64,000 bases of DNA, taken from NCBI RefSeq assembly GCF_000003815.2, contig NW_023365781.1, positions 56,465 to 120,464 on the forward strand. The letters run 5' to 3'. This DNA is from Branchiostoma floridae. Its lineage: Eukaryota; Chordata; Leptocardii; Amphioxiformes; Branchiostomatidae. A model generated the notes under the pieces. That model did not search any database. It saw only the letters and a list, made by a program, of their open reading frames with translations, and was not told the DNA's origin. This document shows positions 24,580-35,413 of the stretch, piece by piece (the stretch's first letter is position 1; each line of letters opens with the position of its first letter). Position numbers and translations under genes: made by a program.

Positions 24580-24909
24580 CCACACCTGGGTAAAACAGGG
24601 TACAGGTGTAGCAAAGTACGCGGACCAAATCGAGTGATTAATATCGCAGCTGCATCAGATGGTCTACACAAAATTTTATCGGCTTCTTATACTGCAAGTT
24701 ATTAGACAAAACCAATCATGGTCGTGCGGTGTTGTCCATGGCAACAGCCCACGTGAGCCGGGTTATGTGTATAAGTCTTCCTGATGACCTAGCTGCAGCT
24801 GCATCATCGTTCTTGTCTACCCTCCCGGCCACAAACTGCATCAGAGTTGTCCAGAAAGAAGAATCTCGCCGCCTTCTTCATACTGAAGATCAGAGTCGGA
24901 CGCTCCAGC
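24580..24909 (+). promoter_or_regulatory. Conserved upstream module of the GPCR genes
   Basis: Sequence including cacctgggtaaaacagggta, gcatcagatggtct, acagcccacgt and the block before the start ATG recurs upstream of each GPCR copy (about 26460-26620, 30185-30500 and 31600-31979). It therefore belongs to the duplication unit and probably holds the promoter and 5' UTR. The start site is not mapped. Confidence 0.5.
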
Positions 24910-26091
24910 ATGTTCAACAACAGCTCCGACCCATGGAAGCTCACTGGGGAGACATCTGCTCCAGAGTTTGTACGCTTACAGCCTTGCTACAAGTGGCATC
25001 TACAGAACAAGACTGTATCCATTGCACAAGCCGACGAAGCCTGCTCAATGCACGAGGACCTTGTGAGATTAGGGACAGGGACTGAAATATGGCTGTTGGG
25101 ATTTCTCATCATCATCAGCAATGCCGTTGTGTTCCTGGGAATCATTGGAACCAGAGAACTCCACAGACCCATCTACATCTACCTGGCAAATCTGACAATG
25201 GCAGATATTTTCGCAGGTATTGGACTTCTGTATCGAACAGCGGGTCATGACTTACATAACCTGATGTATGAATTTATGATGACTTATCAGAACTTGATAG
25301 TATTTACTCAGATGATTTCAACATCAGCGTTAACTCTTTTGTCTGTTAACTCCTACGTTGCTTTAAGGCATCCTATATGGTTCCACATCCACGCCGACAG
25401 TGCCAAACTGCGTGCAGGTGTAGCGATGACTGTTTCATGGATTGTTTGCTCCTTGCTTGCCTTCTCACCCAATATGGGCTGGAACTGTATCTATATGCAG
25501 ACCCTGACCACGGGTATCTGCATTTCATATTACCCTCTGCCCTTTGTCATCATTTCAGTATCTATTTGGCTCTTGATGTGCATAGTCATAATGTTTACCA
25601 ACATAAGTGTATTCATAGCAATCAGACAAATGGAAAAGAGAAGGCTTCAACAGGCTTCTAGGGAAAATGGTCCAGTACAAAACAGGGATGGGGGTAATCC
25701 GGAAAACAACGGTTCACAACTGGAGGCACAGAGGAAATATGAAGAAAGGGTGCACAAGTCCAGGACTGTGATGATTCATGTAGTTATTTGCTTTCTCTTC
25801 TGGTTATTACCACTCCTTTTAGTAGCAGTGTGCTGGAGTAGCCAAGATTTCTGCCCTCGCTCGATTGAACTCTTTACGGGTGTTACTCTGAACTCACTTA
25901 TAAACCCAATTGCAACACTTATCCGCATAAAGGGCGTAAGGGACACAATCTGGCGTAAACTAGCAGACATCTATCGAACACTTGTCGGTGCAATACAGAG
26001 AAACATTGTGAACCCACAGGAAGACCGAGCTGAAACAGGAGATGCCCAACATCTACAGGAAGGTCAAAACGGTCCGACTCCGGTTGATTAG
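24910..26091 (+). CDS. Divergent class A GPCR (MECA/EDG-like), intact copy 1
   Basis: A seven-helix receptor of 393 residues in one exon. I start at MFNNSSDPW because this block is kept in all copies while upstream frames are not; a start at 24847 in the same frame would add 21 residues. The N-terminus has N-glycosylation sites and cysteines. TM1 has the SNAVV asparagine, TM2 NLTMADIF with its Asp, TM4 the SW tryptophan. Loop 2 has MGWNC and a later Cys, as in S1P/LPA/cannabinoid and adenosine-type receptors. TM6 has FWLLP. The DRY position reads NSY (residues 147-149) and NPxxY reads NPIAT (332-336). Loop 3 is long and polar. The ligand is unknown. AATAAA follows at 26212. Its nearest neighbours are broken copies of itself. 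Confidence 0.88.
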   Translation: MFNNSSDPWKLTGETSAPEFVRLQPCYKWHLQNKTVSIAQADEACSMHEDLVRLGTGTEIWLLGFLIIISNAVVFLGIIGTRELHRPIYIYLANLTMADIFAGIGLLYRTAGHDLHNLMYEFMMTYQNLIVFTQMISTSALTLLSVNSYVALRHPIWFHIHADSAKLRAGVAMTVSWIVCSLLAFSPNMGWNCIYMQTLTTGICISYYPLPFVIISVSIWLLMCIVIMFTNISVFIAIRQMEKRRLQQASRENGPVQNRDGGNPENNGSQLEAQRKYEERVHKSRTVMIHVVICFLFWLLPLLLVAVCWSSQDFCPRSIELFTGVTLNSLINPIATLIRIKGVRDTIWRKLADIYRTLVGAIQRNIVNPQEDRAETGDAQHLQEGQNGPTPVD

Positions 26092-26099
26092 CCTTAAGT

Positions 26100-26640
26100 T
26101 GACAACAGTGACTGTAAGACCCATAGTTGCTAAAGCACACCAGTACCAACAATTGTAAAATAGTCTGAGCTGATGAAGTTAATTCTTTATTTATTTATTG
26201 AAATAAAACTTATCTTGAAAGCAAAATAGTGAATGTGTACCATTAATTGCAACAGTAGATAGCGAATATTTTCATATGCTAATTCCGTGCGCAAAATAGC
26301 TTAGCGCCTACGTACCAAGAAGCTTTCGGACAGTCTTCTGATCCCTCTTAAATTGTTAAGCGCTTTACTTTGTGTACAGACTTAGCGTATACAAATCGCT
26401 ATAAGGTCAACTAGACCGATTTTCTGTATATGTACGCGTCTTTTGTATACGTGCCGCAAATCGTATCAAATACCCGGCCAGCTGGGTAAAGCAGGGTACA
26501 GGTGTAGCAAAAGAAAGGGCCAAATTAATATCGGAGCTGCATCAGATGGTCTATGTTTGTAATTTCCCAGCTTGAAAGGTCGGCTTCTTCAATTCATTGG
26601 GCCAAGAATGATGATCATTGTCGGGGAGGTAAAAAAAACT
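26100..26640 (+). other. GPCR 3' flank and truncated upstream module
   Basis: After the copy 1 3' UTR comes another partial copy of the GPCR upstream module (about 26440-26620: cagctgggtaaagcagggta, gcatcagatggtctatg). It breaks off without a coding region, which marks a rearrangement boundary. Confidence 0.6.
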
Positions 26641-26972
26641 ACCTTATGTTTGTATTACCTTCTGTCTATACTGTGTATGGGCACTGTTAATATAAGTTAC
26701 AAAACCTGAGTGCAGCGCCACATTGTCCTCATCTGTCCAAAAGCAAAAATAGACTAGAAAGACCGACTTGAGAGCAAATACAGCATATTTCAGCCATCTC
26801 TCTCCAACAATAGACTGTTCTAAAACCGCCCATGTGAAAATCTCAACATGTAAGAATGAAAGTTGCCTTTTCGTCCACAAAACAATATTAGCAATAGTTC
26901 TTGTATACCAAAGCAATTCCAGGGCTTTTCCATTACAATTCAGACCACCATCACTACAGTACAAGACATTGT

Positions 26973-27279
26973 AAATATCTGTGACTGTCAGATTTGCCAA
27001 GTAGATATAGGTGGATCTGTAAAGTTTTCTTGTCGCAATGATTGCCAAGAACACAACAGCATTACTGATGATGATGAGAAGTCCCAACAGCCAAAAGACA
27101 ATTTCAGTCCCTGTCCCCAATCTAAGAAGGTCCTCGAGCATGGAGCAGGCTTTGTCGGCTTGTGCAATGGTTACAGTCTTGTTCTGTAGATGCCACTTGT
27201 AGCAAGGCTGTAAGCGTACAAACTCTGGAGCAGATGCCTCCCCAGTGAGCTTCCATGGGTCGGAGCTGTTGTTGAACAT
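26973..27279 (-). pseudogene. GPCR 5' half, inverted (copy 2)
   Basis: On the minus strand the frame begins MFNNSSDPWKLTGEASAPEF and stays collinear with copy 1 through TM1 (LLIIISNAVVFLAII) to TM2 (NLTVTDIY). Homology stops abruptly just after the TM2 Asp. The frame runs on to 26644 in unrelated sequence. Upstream flank homology continues to about 27530. The missing remainder resembles the plus-strand piece starting at about 28909, so one gene was probably split by an inversion. Not expected to make a receptor. Confidence 0.85.
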
Positions 27280-27539
27280 GCTGGAGCGCCGGGCTCTGAT
27301 CTTCAGTATGAAGAAGGTGGTGAGATTTCTGAGGGTAGACAAGAAGGATGATGCAGCTGGATCCGATGGTGATGGGTTTGATTCTGTATGAGACTGAAGA
27401 CCGTTACGACAGCGGTCGCTCCGGGAGACTATAAGCTGACTTACGTGGGCTGTTGCTATGGACGACACCGCACGACCATGACTATTTTGGTCTAATAACT
27501 CGGACCTAAGCAGCTGACCTTTCAAGCCAATGCGTAGAC

Positions 27540-28267
27540 CATCAGCAGAAAAACGTCAACAGAATTATGAATCACAAGTACGAAAATAACCTTTCAGACA
27601 AACATGAAGACATGACAATGTTTACTAACTCAACACATGCAGACTTTTATTTTCTTCCACAAAATACAAGCCTGTAGCACTAAGTCTCCTCATACGAAAC
27701 TTTTCATGTGCCTCACTACATCACAAAATCTTCATTTGAAAATGTAATCTTTGTAACGCTTAAGCCTAAAAGTAAGGGACATTAGTGGTATCTTTCATGA
27801 CCACACACAAACTAAGAAAGTTTCACGTTGATGACGGTTAGACATCCAGGTAAAAAATATCTAAAAGCAAGTCAATCTAAATTGGGTAAGATACAGAGAT
27901 CACTTCCGTATGCTCTTCCATTCATGCTGAAGATGAGTAACGGATATCTGACAAAATGTCCGGATTGTAAACTCTATATCTTATCTAGTTCTAGAGATTA
28001 AATTGTCTTTAACTAATTATAAGGACTTATTGTTCTCATCATCATCATCCAGTGGTTTACAACATAAGTAGAAATAAGTATGACGAATAAACAAGTGTCT
28101 ACAATCAAACAGCATCAAAATATTTTCTACACAACAAAATGAATCACACTTCATCGGCTCAGCCTATTTCACAATTGTTGGTACCGGTAGGATTTCTACT
28201 CTGTAGGGAGGATGTGATGTGGGGATTGGCGTCCTTTAGCTTTACAGTCCCTGTTGTCAACTTAAGG
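27540..28267 (-). repeat. Inverted copy of the 23.5-23.9 kb intergenic region
   Basis: Blocks such as aagcctgtagcactaagtct and tgaccacacacaaactaag are reverse complements of 23700-23860, and the ctcatcatcatcatcc microsatellite matches 23473. It lies between two GPCR fragments of the same orientation, so an entire intergenic unit has been duplicated and flipped. Confidence 0.8.
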
Positions 28268-28462
28268 CTAATCAACCGGAGTCGGACCTGAAGTATTTTG
28301 TCCCTCTCCATATGCAAGACCTTGTTGTAGATTTGGGCTATCTATTGTTACAGCTCGGTCTTCCTGTTGGTTCACAATGTTTCTCTGTCTTATGCTGACA
28401 AGTTTCCGATGGATATCTGCCAGTTTATGCCATTTTGCATCCCTTACGTCCTTTATGCGGAT
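28268..28462 (-). pseudogene. GPCR C-terminal tail fragment, inverted
   Basis: Minus-strand reading IRIKDVRDAKWHKLADIHRK, then RNIVNQQEDRA, ending SGPTPVD and TAG. This is the post-TM7 tail of the same family (copy 1 has IRIKGVRDTIWRKLADI). Only about 64 codons survive, still without a stop. The seven-helix part is absent, and upstream homology ends at the site of the rearrangement. Confidence 0.85.
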
Positions 28463-28908
28463 ATGTTTTTGACATACACATCACCATTATACAATGCAAA
28501 CCGAAGACAAATATTCACAATTCTATATTTTATACCACAGGTATGGTGAAATATATTGTATTCGTAATGTTTCTTCTTTTTTCTTTTCCCTGTGAAATCT
28601 TCAAAACGCGTTATCTCCGTCGTTTTTAATTCATTTTAGGACTTTGGTGATTATGTTAAAGTCATATCTTAGCGGAAGTATTTTTGGATTCCTCCACTAT
28701 ACATAGGGATATCACCGGAAGAGTCTATTCATGCACGGAGGGGGGGGGGGTTTGAAAATTCAGTTTTGGATGAGTGACGATTCAAATTCCATTTCTTAGC
28801 GAAAGTGTTTTAGACTGGTCTATTTTACCTTTCTACATGTGGTGTACTAGAAGAGTTTTATTTGATTTGATTTATTTATTTTGCACAATCTTTAAAAAAG
28901 ATTGGACT

Positions 28909-29717
28909 CAGGTATTGGACTCCTGTATCGGACAGCAGGTCATGATTTACATAACTTGATGTATGAATTCATACTGACTTATCAGAACTTCATCATATGT
29001 ACTCAGATGATTTCAGCATCAGCACTAACTCTATTGTCTGTTAACTCCTACGGTGCTTTAAAGTATCCTATATATTTCCACGTCCATGCCGACAGTGCCA
29101 AACTGCGTGCAGGTGTAGCAATGGCTGTTTCATGGATCGTTTGCTCCTTGCTCGCCTTCTCACCCAATATGGGCTGGAACTGTCTCCATATGGAGACCCT
29201 GACCACTGGTATCTGCAGCTGCATTTCATATTACCCTCTGCCCTTTGTCATCAGCAGGCACCAGGGGAAAATGGTCCTGTACAAAACAGGGATGGGAGTG
29301 ATTCACCAAACAACGATGCACAAGAGAAGGCACAGAGGAAATATGAAGAAAGGGTGTACAAGTCCAGGACTGTGATGATTCATGTAGTTGTTTGCTTTGT
29401 CTTCTGGCTGTTACCACTCCCCTTAGTGTTATTGTGTTGGAGTAGCCGAGCTTTCTGCCCTCATACGATTGAAATTTTTGCTGGTCTTACTCTGAACTCA
29501 CTTATAAACCCACTGGCAACACTTATCCGCATAAAGGACTTGAGGGATATAATCTGGCGTAAACTGGCAGATATCCATCGGACACTTTTCAGCATACTAC
29601 AGAGAAACGCTGTGAACCCACAGGAAGACCGAGCTGGAACAGGAAGCCCCAAACCTACAGGAAGGTCCTGCATATGATGAGGGACAAAACACTCCAGGTC
29701 CAACCCCGATTGATAAA
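28909..29717 (+). pseudogene. GPCR copy 3, 3' part with TM5 deletion and frameshifts
   Basis: Homology starts at GIGLLYRTAGH (late TM2), so the start codon, N-terminus and TM1 are missing. TM3, TM4 and loop 2 follow (SVNSYGAL, SPNMGWNC). At about 29254 the reading jumps from PLPFVI to the loop 3 region, deleting all of TM5 and the start of loop 3, with a frame change. A second frame carries TM6, TM7 (NSLINPLATLIRIK) and the tail, which is shifted again near 29665. The TM2 breakpoint matches the inverted 5' half at 26973-27279. AATAAA at about 29822 survives. Confidence 0.87.
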
Positions 29718-30159
29718 CCTTAAGTTGACAACGGTGACTGTAAGACCCATAGTCTCTAAAGGACACCAAAACTAACAATTGTGAAAAAGGCTGAGCTGAT
29801 GAAATGTGATTTATTTATTGAAATAAAACGTATGGTGAAAGCAAAATAGTAAATGTGTTCCATTGATGGCAACCACGTCAAGTACAATTTTTACGTCATT
29901 ATAGTGGCAATAAATCACGATGTAAATCGTAAGTAAACAGTAGATAGCGAATATGTTAATACGATAATTCTGCGCGCAATGTAGCTTAGCGCGTGCGTAC
30001 CAATAAGCTTTCGGGCAGTCTTCTGATCCATCTTAAATTGAGATGGAGGAGGACTGATAAAGGATATCTTTGGTTAAGCGCTTTACTTTGTGTACAGACT
30101 TAGTGTATACAAAACGTTATAATAAGGTCAATTGCAACCTGATCGATTTTCTGTATATG

Positions 30160-30570
30160 TACGCATCTTTTGTATGCCGCAATTCGTATGGTTCCACACC
30201 TGGGTAAATCAGGGTACAAAAGAAAGAGCCATGTCGATATCGGAGCTGCCTCAGGTGGTCTATGTTTGTAATTTCCCCAGCTTAAAATGTCGGCTTCCAA
30301 TCATTAGGCCAAGAATGATGACGTCAATGCATAGTGACAGCCCACGTAAGCCGGTATCAAGTCTCCCTGGGTGACCATTGTCGTCACTGTCTACCGTCTC
30401 AGAATGAAACCCATCGCATTCGGGTACATCTGCATCATCGCAATTGCCTTCGTGGTCGGTCACAAACTGCATTAGGGTCATCCACAGCATGGATCACAAC
30501 CTCGCGTCAGGTCTGGCTCCAGTTGAATAATCTCTATTGGGCAACCATGACTGTAAAACCCATACTTACT
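30160..30570 (+). pseudogene. Remnant of a further GPCR copy with the coding region deleted
   Basis: The usual upstream module (30185-30500, including acagcccacgtaagcc and caaactgcattagggtcatc) runs straight into a 3' end motif (tcaggtctggctccagttga, like the stop region of copy 4 near 33195), followed by a GPCR-type 3' flank with aaataaaact near 30677. Start-to-stop has been excised, leaving only the flanks. Confidence 0.65.
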
Positions 30571-31600
30571 CAATGAGGCCTGAATTATCTCCAAAATGCA
30601 TAACAGAGACAGTAGAAATCAACAATTGTGAAAATAGGCTGAGCTGCATGAAGCCTGATTCAGAACTTTTTCACTGAAATAAAACTTCTCGTGGAAGAAA
30701 AATGGCGAATGTGCTACATCAATGGCAACCATGTCGAGTACAATTTGAATGTCATTACAGCGACAGTGAAAAATGAGGTCTAGTTTCCTTCTACGTAGAC
30801 AATAGATATAGCCCTGCCATAAACGCACGTGTATCGCCAAAGTCAATTAGTTGAGCTTAGGTAAAGGAGATATTATAAAGAGTTTCATACGCTAATTTCA
30901 CACACTCAGTAGCTAGTATATATCAACAGCGAATACCGACAAGCTTTCGATCAATCCTTTGATATTTTTCAAGTTAAGATGAGGGAAAACTGACAGAAAG
31001 GTATTTGGTAAGTGCTTTATTTTGTGTACGAAATTTGCACGTACGAATCTTGTACTGTCAATTACCTTCAAATACAAGCTTTAAATGTGTGAATAGTTGT
31101 CTTCGGTATGCATTGTACAATGGTGATGTACATACATGTATGTCGAAAACTGAATTTACAACCAAACTGCAAGCCATTGCAAGTCTAGATAACATATTTA
31201 TACTAACCCTCTTTGAATGTAGATAAAGCGCAAACAATTGCAATGCTCTCATTTTGGTAGCAAAAAGGAAAACAGCATTTTTTTCAGAATCTATTTTACT
31301 CAAGATAGACATTTGAAAAATAACAAGTTCATAGTAGCTGTAATTTTTATAAGCCAAGATAAAAATACAAACCTAGTGTGTTCGCTTCCATGATCTAGCT
31401 GTTGTTCGTGAAATAATGGAGACAAAGTGATATTATTATATGATGCGAGTTAAAATCAATGTACATCAAAATCTTCGTTTATATTTCTCAGTCTGCTCTT
31501 GAAAATTAAGATTTTTTTCCCTCATTATCATCACCAGCATCTACGCCGCATTTTACTTCTTCACCAAGTGTTCAAATGTCAATATTTGTGTAGAGCCCAC
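30571..31600 (+). other. GPCR-unit flank, no gene seen
   Basis: A 3' UTR-like and intergenic part of the duplication unit. The gtaagtgctttattttgtgtac block near 31008 recurs at about 26357, 30073 and 33782. No coding exon supported. Confidence 0.5.
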
Positions 31601-31979
31601 GTCTGTTAGGCACAGGTGTACTAAAATGCCTAGGCCAGTCAAGCAGGCAATATCAGACCTGTACATCAGATGGTCTGCACATGTAATTTCCTCGTCTTGA
31701 AAGGTCGGCTTCTTAAGCCGCAAATTATAAGCCCAAAGTTTATGATCATACCCTGATGTCTATGGCAACAGCCCACGTAAGTCGACTTCTGTTCATTAAG
31801 CCTCCCTGCTATAGAGCGCTGTCGTGACGGGCTTTGGTCTCATACACAATCAAACCCATCTCGATCAAGTGCGGCTGCATCATCGTTCTCGCCCTCTAGT
31901 CCAGCCACAAACAGATTCAAAGTTGTCCACAGCGTGGGGATCTCATAGTCTACAGAAGTCCAGAATCATCTCCGGCAGC

Positions 31980-33212
31980 ATGTTCAACAATAGTTCCGAC
32001 CCATGGATGCCCATTGACGAGACATTTGCTCCTGAGTTTGTAAGCTTAGTGTCCTGCTACAAGTGGCATCTGAAGAACAAGACTGTATCCATTGTACAAG
32101 CCACCGAAGCCTGCTCTATGTACGAGGGCCTTGTGATATTAGAAACAGGGACTAACATTGTCTTTTGGCTGTTGGGACTTCTCGTTATCATCAGTAATGC
32201 TGTTGTGTTCTTGGGAATCATTGGAACAAGAGAACTTCACAGACCCATCTACATCTACTTTGCAAATCTGGCAATCACAGATGTTTTTGCAGGCATTGGA
32301 CTGCTGTATCGAACAGTAGGCCACGTTGGACAAACTGTAATGTATGACTTTATATTGAGCTATCTCAATCTAATCATATTTACCCAGATGATTTCAGCAT
32401 CAGCTCTTTCTCTGTTGTCTGTGAACTCCTACATTGCTTTAAAGCATTCTATATATTTCAACATTCATTCTGACAGTAGCAAACTGCGTGCAGGTGTAGC
32501 TTTGGCCTGTTCGTGGATGATTTTCTCATTGCTTGCCTTCTCACCCAGCATGGGCTGGAACTGTCTCCATATGCAGACCCTCGCCACAGATATCTGCATT
32601 TCATATTACCCCCTGGCCTTTGTCATCATTTGTACATCCATACTGTTCTTGTTGTGCATAGTCATGTTGTTTACAAACATAAGTATATTCATAACAATCA
32701 GACAAATGGAAAAGAGAAGGCTTGAACAGGCTGGGGTCCACCCTGCACCAGATGGAAATGGTCCTGTACAAAACAGGAATGAGGATCCGGATGATCCACC
32801 AAACAACGCTGTGCAAGAGGAGGCACAGAGGAAATATGAACAAAGGGTGTACAAGGCTAGGACTGTGATGATTCATGTAGTTGTTTATTTTGTCTTCTGG
32901 CTGTTACCACTCCTCCTAGTGGCAGTGTGCAAGAGTAACCGACATCTTTGCACTCGTACGACTGAAATATTTGCGTGTTTTTGTTTGAACTCACTTATAA
33001 ACCCAATTGCAACACTCTTTCGTACAGAGGACTTAAGGAATGCAATATGGCATAAACTGACAGGTATTCATCAGGCACTTGTCAACATGATACAGAGAAA
33101 CTTTGTGAACCCGCAGGAAGACCGAGCTGGAACAGGAAATGGCCCAAGTGTACAGGAAGGCCCTGCAAATGGAGAGGGACAAAACGCACCAGGTCTGGCT
33201 GAAGTTGAATAG
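31980..33212 (+). CDS. Divergent class A GPCR, intact copy 4
   Basis: A single-exon receptor of 410 residues starting at the conserved MFNNSSDPW; the frame is open upstream to 31824 but not conserved there. All seven helices are present: TM1 LLVIISNAVVFLGII, TM2 NLAITDVFAGIGLL, TM3 ending LLSVNSYIALKHS, TM4 SWMIFSLLAFSP, loop 2 MGWNC, TM5, a long loop 3, TM6 YFVFWLLPLLLV and TM7 NSLINPIATLFR. It shares with copy 1 the NSY in place of DRY (residues 149-151) and NPIAT in place of NPxxY (341-345). The C-tail is rich in Gly/Glu/Gln and ends GLAEVE. Ligand unknown. It is the best preserved of the right-hand copies; AATAAA lies near 34101. Confidence 0.88.
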   Translation: MFNNSSDPWMPIDETFAPEFVSLVSCYKWHLKNKTVSIVQATEACSMYEGLVILETGTNIVFWLLGLLVIISNAVVFLGIIGTRELHRPIYIYFANLAITDVFAGIGLLYRTVGHVGQTVMYDFILSYLNLIIFTQMISASALSLLSVNSYIALKHSIYFNIHSDSSKLRAGVALACSWMIFSLLAFSPSMGWNCLHMQTLATDICISYYPLAFVIICTSILFLLCIVMLFTNISIFITIRQMEKRRLEQAGVHPAPDGNGPVQNRNEDPDDPPNNAVQEEAQRKYEQRVYKARTVMIHVVVYFVFWLLPLLLVAVCKSNRHLCTRTTEIFACFCLNSLINPIATLFRTEDLRNAIWHKLTGIHQALVNMIQRNFVNPQEDRAGTGNGPSVQEGPANGEGQNAPGLAEVE

Positions 33213-35413
33213 GCTCTAGTGGAAAAAAGCGAATGTAAATCCAGTAACCAAAGGAAGCAAGCCCCCCAAATGCCTTAAGGGACTAATCTTCAAGCAGAGC
33301 CTGCTGTGGTATAAGACAGTATCATAAGCTTGGGAAGGATTTTAGTCGGAAGAGAAGTTTCATTTCTCGCTGTGTATCTTATGCCACAGCAAGATAGGCC
33401 TGGAGATTATTGTAATATTGAGGGACACAGTAGAAATCCTATTAACAACTGTGACATAAGCTGGCCTGCATGAGGTGTGATTTTCACAACGTTCTTACTG
33501 ACATGAAACTTATTGTGGAAGCTCGATGGTGGATGTGGACCATCAAAGGCAACCATGTCGAGTACACTCTGAATTTCATTATAGCGACAATGGAAATGAG
33601 GTCTAGATTACCTCTAAGCGAATACTAGCAGTGAATGTCGAATACTATGAACGTTTTATACGCAAATTCCGTGCACAAAGTAGCTTAGCGCCAACCAAGA
33701 AGCATTTGGACAGCTAGTCCTCTGAGCCTGATTAAGTTGTCCTAAGTTGAGATGACAGATGATTTACCGAAAGCTTTTTGGTAAGCGCTTTATTTTGTGT
33801 ACGGGCTGAGTGTGCACAAATCTTTATAATGTCACTTACCGTCACAGATGAACTTTTATTGTTAAATCATTATTGTTATTCAAATGTAAGGTGTTAACAG
33901 CTGTGCATTGTATGTTATGCAATCTAAAATTCTATCTGCAAGTAAACTGTAAGCAAGTTTGACTGCGCCAATAATATCTTAAGAACCATGTAGCATGACT
34001 GATTGTGATAGTGTGTTTATCTGACGATCGTACTCTATGTATGTTATTGTTGTTGGTAGGAATCGTCTAGTGACAAGTACAGGATGTTAGTGAAAGTCTT
34101 CAATAAAGTATCAAACAAGTACAAATGAACCAGTGCATGTTTTTTTCTCGAAACCCGACATTCGATGTCCTGTCTGCCATCTACTTCAGGGCAAGACTGA
34201 CTGTTCACTTTGCACTACAGTTAGGTGTTAGTAGTTTCATTGTGACTCGACTTCAAAATTCGTCCTTATATTCCAGTTTACGTAACAACAAATATCTATA
34301 TCTGCATTTGCGCACGGAATGAAATGGCGGGGAATGTCCTTGGTGCTGATCACGCCATCTGCCTGTACCACCTCCACCTGTCGTCCTATAGCAAACAGAT
34401 AGGTGGCGCTTCCTCCTGTTCTTTTTGTTTGTAATTTTCGGTTTTGCATCACTAACAGCCCTGCTGTAATCTAACTAAATGGTAAATAAAACGGACCTCA
34501 TTTTCATTTAGAAATAGGATTCCGAAACAACCAAATTCCATGTTTTTATTGTAATACCAGGATACGGGGGGGGGGGGCCAAAACATTTTTTGTCAAGACC
34601 TCAATGAAAATAGTTTTGACAGGATGTATAAAAAAAATTAAGGCACCAGGATATTGCCCCTTCTGCCGTTGACCAAATTCCAGACAATTTGGTCCAGAAT
34701 TTAATTCATTCATTTATTAGCGGTCAGTCTGAAGGATGTCTGCAGGCAAGTGACCTCATACAGAACCGACTTCAACAGGTAACCTACATTTATAATCGAG
34801 TTCGCCTCCTCTGCAAATCATAAAGCTTGTTAAGACCAACTGTAGACCTGAATAGTTTTATTACAATATCAGAAGTGCTGTTGTACAACTACTACTGAAC
34901 ACATCTTTTCACTTGATGTAAATTTATCTTTACGGAACAACTACATTATTGCTTTAATCGTTGATTTCGCTACCACACTTTGTATCGTTTATATGGACGA
35001 ATGAAGAATTTTAATGTACATTTCTGTCCCAGTGTATGGCTAAGTACGTGTCATACGTATTGTAAACACAGTTGAAACTAGTTAAACATCTATTGCATAC
35101 TAATGTCTAGTACTTTTGGTTTTCTTTGTCTTCTTTGTAATGGCGAAATTGTAGTAGGATGCTATTTAATTGAAGTACAATTGAATGCTTTACATCTTCT
35201 ATTTTACTCAACTTTTTCAGAGGTTTGTGGCGGCGGCATTAGAAGTTATATATGAAAACATCATGAGATATAGATTTCATTCTAAATTAGTAGTATCGGT
35301 TGTATTGATAAAACAATTTTCAATATAAGCGCAGTCGCGCTGCATATACATTATTTAACATATACACTGCATCTGATTTGATGTCATGCCATTCATTAAA
35401 ATCATTGTAATAT
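33213..35413. other. Region between GPCR copy 4 and the CARD-TIR gene
   Basis: Holds the probable GPCR 3' UTR with an imperfect hairpin (gctgtggtataagaca near 33303 against tatcttatgccacagc near 33386) and a poly-G run near 34565. A minus-strand stretch at 34320-34450 has coding-like composition (GGSATYLFAIGRQVEVVQAD) but no recognised family. A minus-strand AATAAA near 34856 could serve the CARD-TIR gene. Confidence 0.45.

Noticed and set aside
31824-31979. Upstream extension of the GPCR copy 4 frame by 52 codons
   Set aside because: The extension is not conserved in frame in the other copies, whereas MFNNSSDPW is. It overlaps the duplicated upstream module.
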